The translations under genes and the position numbers were made by a program. A stretch of DNA of 64,000 bases, taken from the NCBI GenBank assembly GCA_014925825.1, contig JACGCK010000143.1:1-64000 (forward strand), read 5' to 3'. This document shows, piece by piece, positions 59,864-64,000 of the stretch. The notes beneath the pieces were generated by a model that saw only the letters and a list, made by a program, of their open reading frames with translations, ran no database searches and was not told the DNA's origin. Each line of letters starts with the position of its first letter. Position 1 is the first letter of the stretch. The DNA is from Pholiota molesta (taxonomy: Eukaryota > Basidiomycota > Agaricomycetes > Agaricales > Strophariaceae).

Positions 59864-60278
59864 TTTGGCAGGCAGCAGGGGATTGTATGTTATACCGCTA
59901 GTCAAGGTCCTTGGGGTCTTGCAACACCTTAATTTTTTTAATCTCAGAAGTGGCAGAAGGCTGGTTGTTGTGCTGTGTTATTGCCATTTGTAGAATCAAC
60001 CGTTGGACATACGCGCTCTCCAAGAGTCGTCGCGTTTATTCAAACTTATACTGTGTTAAGGTCTATGGACGTTCCTTTTGACCCATAGAAACAATAGGAG
60101 TTTTCTTTCTTTGTATATCACTTAAAATTTATATTTTGTCAAGAGGATGAAGTTGCTAGCACCAAGCGTCTCTCGTATATTGAATTTGGGAAAGGGAACT
60201 ATTGGCCAAGAAAATGAGTTAGACGATAGAATTCGTCAGTGGTAGAATGAATCAGTCTTCGTCCTTAGCGCGGATCCC

Positions 60279-60605
60279 TCAATCGTAAAGATATCCCATC
60301 CCAATGATTCCCGATGAGCAAAAACAGAAAGTAAGCAACATCTTCGTTTGCACCCTTCCAGATCTGTGGAGTCGCTCTCCTCCATGCTGTGGGTTCTTGA
60401 AACCCATGCAGCACCTTGTGTAAAGATTTAGACAGGTACACGATACGAGAACGGGATCATAGAAAGGTATGCATGCCTTATGGAGATGAACATCAGAGTG
60501 CAGCCATCCAATAGCCGGGGACGTACACATTGGCGCGTCGAAGATTTGTGGTCCGACCATTTGATAATGATTCCTAACTTCGGGTTTTTTGCTTGTGGTT
60601 GCCAT
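60279..60605 (-). CDS. 70-residue protein with one C-terminal hydrophobic helix
   Basis: Two exons, 60529-60605 and 60279-60414. It reads MATTSKKPEVRNHYQMVGPQ, IFDAPM, then MGFKNPQHGGERLHRSGRVQ and a hydrophobic segment (KMLLTFCFCSSGIIGMGYLYD). The size, a polar N terminus and a single helix at the C terminus are like small accessory subunits of respiratory complexes, and the next gene is COX16, but I do not recognise the family. The 114-nt intron is long for this locus, so a missed small exon is possible. An in-frame ATG at 60632 would add nine residues. Confidence 0.6.
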   Translation of the reverse strand: MATTSKKPEVRNHYQMVGPQIFDAPMCTSPAIGWLHSDVHLHKACIPFYDPVLVSCTCLNLYTRCCMGFKNPQHGGERLHRSGRVQTKMLLTFCFCSSGIIGMGYLYD

Positions 60606-60913
60606 ATTCGCTTCCGGATTCGAGGTTTGCACATCTTGTCAACGAGAAGCAACTAAATGAGATAGTAGGGATGCCGTCCCAGCTGTGGGCGATGTACGCA
60701 TCGAGAGCAAGTCGTCCCAGTCAAGTTTTCAATCGACTCAGCAAGCGTTTCTACACCCACGTGGCAGTTTTTGACGTTATAGGACCATAGCACACCATGG
60801 TGAAACACAGCAGTAGATCTGAGATCGTGACAGGTTGGGTCGAAGATGGTGTTATTGTAGTACAAGTTGCGTAGAGAATTATACAGAGAATAAGGATAGC
60901 AGAAAGCGAAAGA

Positions 60914-61357
60914 TCATGATGAAGTTGATTTGGATGGAGGTTCTGTGGGAGGCACACCCCATTCAGGAACGCCTTTAGGACGTGCAATGCGTTTTGGTTC
61001 CCAGTCTTCATTGGCGTCAGCACTTAATCGCTATTACACAAGAAATGATTGCTTAGAAGATTCAACGGGAATAGATTGACGCTACTCACAAAATATTCCT
61101 CCCGAATGTCAAACTTCTTCCTGTTCTGGTCCAATTTGAGTTCCTGTTCCTTCGTTACCTGCAAGTATCGTTCTGGATTAGATATCTTTGAACAGGCCCG
61201 GATTTGGAACATAAAGGAAACGTACATGCTTGACTTTCTGGTCGTGCATATCATACCTCGTTTGAGTAAAAGTCGTCATACCAAATGACGCAGCGACCAT
61301 GATCAGCAAGAAAGGAACGCCGAAGAGACTTGGATGTTTTCTGACAAGCCGGTTCAT
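60914..61357 (-). CDS. COX16: Cytochrome c oxidase assembly protein COX16
   Basis: Three exons, 61226-61357, 61090-61158 and 60914-61030; 105 residues. A membrane helix is followed by the family signature: LFGVPFLLIMVAASFGMTTF, then TQTRYDMHDQKVKH, LDQNRKKFDIREEYFRLS and DWEPKRIARPKGVPEWG. COX16 is an inner-membrane protein needed for Cox2 metallation and complex IV assembly. Length and order match fungal homologues. All introns are phase 0. Confidence 0.93.
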
Positions 61358-61460
61358 ATTGGACTTCTGTTGTCACCTGGCTGTAAAGCATGGTCCCACC
61401 CGGTCGAAATTAGTAACATGAACAAACAACCCGATTTAGCAACATGTCGGTTGATGATGT

Positions 61461-61657
61461 TGGGTACTCGTTTGAAAGTCGCCCCCGAACAAACATGTGC
61501 AAAGCGTTCGTAGGGGGCGAGTTCAAAAGTTGCCCCCGAACAAATAAGTACAACGTGAACAGGCTGGGTACTCGTTCGAAAGTCGCCCCAAAACAAACAT
61601 GTGCAAATCGTTCGTAGGGAGCGAGTTCAAAAGTTGCCCCCCGAACAAACAAGTACA
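61461..61657. repeat. Two-copy tandem repeat, period about 104 bp
   Basis: Copies start at 61,461 and 61,565 with TGGGTACTCG. Each has two half units around GTCGCCCC..AACAAACA and GTTGCCCCC.GAACAAA, so four similar pieces of about 50 bp occur. It lies 100 bp upstream of the COX16 start. No coding sense. Confidence 0.8.
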
Positions 61658-61932
61658 TGGGGAGAGGGGAGGGGGCGGGATAAAATGTCTTGAAAAAATC
61701 CACTATGACGGTTGACACCTGTGCGACAAAATGTCTGAGAAACTTACTGTGTATTTAAAACAACCATTCTAGTTTAACTCCTTTATCCAACAATTCCAAT
61801 GTCGCTACCCGTCATAAATGCTATCACGCATGCGCTTTAAACTTTGCATACTTCTTTGATACTTCTTTATTGATGCTGAAATATTTCTAGAGATGAACGT
61901 ACTGCAAGTACTTTAGTCTTTCACAGATATCT
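61658..61932. other. AT-rich intergenic
   Basis: Nothing recognised. Confidence 0.4.
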
Positions 61933-62121
61933 GTGGAATATGGTTTAGGATCAGTCACCGAATTTCGAATGCTCATGAAAATGACCCATACTATCATATC
62001 TGGTTCCTGGGCCCTCTATGTCATATTCCCTGGAACCTTTACTCCCGGAGATCTAGATCTCTACACTGCTGGTCAAGACATCCGACGTGTCAATCTATTG
62101 ATAAGATCAAACCCGACATAA
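61933..62121 (+). pseudogene. Fragment of a nucleotidyltransferase-like protein
   Basis: A 62-codon frame includes HTIISGSWALYVIFPGTF and TPGDLDLYTAGQD. The pattern GS..AL (10-15 residues) DLDLY resembles the active-site strand pair of nucleotidyltransferase-fold proteins that are common, and often truncated, in mushroom genomes. Sequence on both sides is AT-rich and frameless, so it is read as a relic. It could also be one exon of a gene whose other exons I missed. Confidence 0.4.
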
Positions 62122-63693
62122 ACTTAAAAAATATATGAGGTGCAATTGAATTAATGGAAGTTAGTGCCTACTACATCAGACCAACATACATGATACAGTG
62201 GTCTTGGCCAAATCCCTTATGACCTACATATGATTATTGCTGCTGGTGCGAAATTCTGGAAATGTCTGAGAAACCCAAGATAAAACAACTAGGCATCAAA
62301 AGATCTTGAGTTCTTCACTTCACATCATCTTATTTCCTTATCTCCTATGTTGCTACCAGCAACATACAATAATATTCATAAATTTGAATCATTTACCATC
62401 CTTGACAAATGTACTTCTTTGTAAACACCACTTAATCCTAAGTTCTAACATCAACCTAATAAAAATAAAGCTCATTTAATTATCATCGGGAAAATGCTTC
62501 TTTCCCAATTATCTTTAATATTAGAATAAAGTCCAGGAATAAGAACAATTATCACACTTCTCCTCGTTATATATCATTATCCATAATGTGTATAATCCAA
62601 GGCCCCGACTAATTTGGCCGCCGAGGTTGAATTCAACTTCTAGCAGTACTATTTGCTCGAGTATAACGACCGTGACTAGCAGTGCTCTTAAATGTGATAT
62701 GTGATATGTTTATATTTCTGCTTCGTGTGAATGTCAGTTGGAGTATATGACTAACAGCACTACAAGGTTTGTTCTGACTGCGCGCCCCCAAATTGTGCAG
62801 CAACATTTTGGTGAATTATCAATAATTGTGTCGGAAGATAGTCGGGCGCCGCAGATTATAGAATATTATTGAAAATGATGTAGACGTTCTCTGCGTGTGA
62901 TTATATTATTCAAAATCAGGCCAATTGTGTGATAATGTCCCGAAATTAGTGGGCTTTGCTCAATGTTGGTATATTATCTACTAATTGAAGACAATTCTTT
63001 CTAATTATCACAGGAGGATTTTCCTGATGATGATACTAATACTTAATGTTTACAATGTTCGGCCAAAAAATCTGTACATGTTCCTACATACTTGACGCCA
63101 TAGCCAAACAGCATACTACAGCCAGGTGCTGAGGCGACGCAGTCGACCCTTTATTGTCCAAACGGACGCGATTCAAATACAGCCATGGCAGAGCTTTCCG
63201 TCACCCAGATCAAGGTTCGTTGTCGACGAAGGAAGCCAGATATCAACGAATGTAGTGCAAGTTCAAGTTAAACATTGCTGAGCACGCTGTCGCCGGTTTG
63301 CAGGAATCGGCAACCCCCGCCAAAGCCATGTGCCGGACTTCTTCGAACTGAAGGTTCTTCTTAACGGTTCCCTGCACGTATAACGGTATAAGAATTTTGA
63401 AAATGACTTTCCTCGGAGTTTCTCTTATCTAACCTCTCTCGTTTCTATACGAAGGCGCCCAATCTCCCTCCGCCCCAAGTTCACCCCAAAGAGTTAAAGT
63501 GTCGGAGACCAAACTATTCAATTCGGCAGGACACGGCCGATCAAATAATTTCGAGTTGAGCCAAGCAAAGATAAAATGACTCTTCTCCCGACCCTCCTCG
63601 AGAGATTTCTTTCTCGCACCGTGAGCGCAAGGCTCATCCACAAACAAATAGCAAAGGCTCGATCTACGGCCCAGTAAAAATCTCAGGCGAAAC
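62122..63693. other. AT-rich, gene-poor region up to ADE12
   Basis: 62,120-63,080 is distinctly AT-rich with many short runs and no open frame of note. At 63,186 ATGGCAGAGCTTTCCGTCAC is followed by a possible donor and several CAG/TAG acceptors, so a short unrecognised gene at 63,186-63,420 cannot be excluded. The minus-strand frame 63,429-63,695 lies in the ADE12 promoter and is probably a shadow. Confidence 0.45.

Positions 63694-64000
<307 letters not shown>

Overview
This window is nuclear DNA from a basidiomycete fungus, most likely an agaricomycete. Genes are dense, run on both strands and are cut by many 45-60 bp introns with GT..AG ends and CTRAC-like branch points. Several families are typical of mushrooms: DUF6533 seven-helix proteins, a DUF6697-like protein, NACHT/NWD-like NTPases and IFI6/IFI27-like proteins. 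No rRNA, CRISPR array or bacterial gene is visible. Exon coordinates given with a residue count were checked by splice signals, reading phase and a total divisible by three.

Left part (1-12,600): an intron-containing tRNA-Val, the heat shock factor HSF1, then an agaricomycete-specific cluster: a NACHT-like NTPase with a broken P-loop and a C-terminal domain, a small low-complexity protein, a long disordered protein, and a second protein built almost only of that C-terminal domain.

Middle housekeeping part (12,600-44,950): two IFI6/IFI27-like membrane proteins set in duplicated flanks, cytochrome oxidase subunit IV, the seven-zinc-knuckle protein GIS2, proteasome subunit RPN8, a DUF6697-like coiled-coil protein, a pyroglutamyl-peptidase, mitochondrial ribosomal protein mL54, two poorly resolved GC-rich hypothetical genes, then the deubiquitinase UBP3/USP10, the ribosome-stalling E3 ligase HEL2/ZNF598, an intron-containing tRNA-Leu, a hypothetical protein with a GC-AG intron, and the P-body protein SCD6/LSM14. 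UBP3, HEL2 and SCD6 all act on stalled or repressed translation, and the first two are direct neighbours.

Right part (44,950-58,600): a young, repeatedly duplicated region. A module made of the SCD6 5' end, a DUF6533 membrane protein, and a small secreted protein with a near-invariant basic core has been copied in tandem. It leaves an orphan SCD6 first exon, a truncated AT-hook gene copy, and a copy interrupted by a 588-bp inverted-repeat element whose empty sites survive in the sister copies. This is the most unusual part of the window.

Far right (58,600-64,000): the intact AT-hook gene, a 70-residue putative membrane protein, COX16, a short tandem repeat, an AT-rich stretch with a nucleotidyltransferase-like fragment, and the start of ADE12 running off the end. 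Several conserved genes need a single-base frame change in homopolymers or GC-rich runs, which looks more like residual sequencing error than gene decay.
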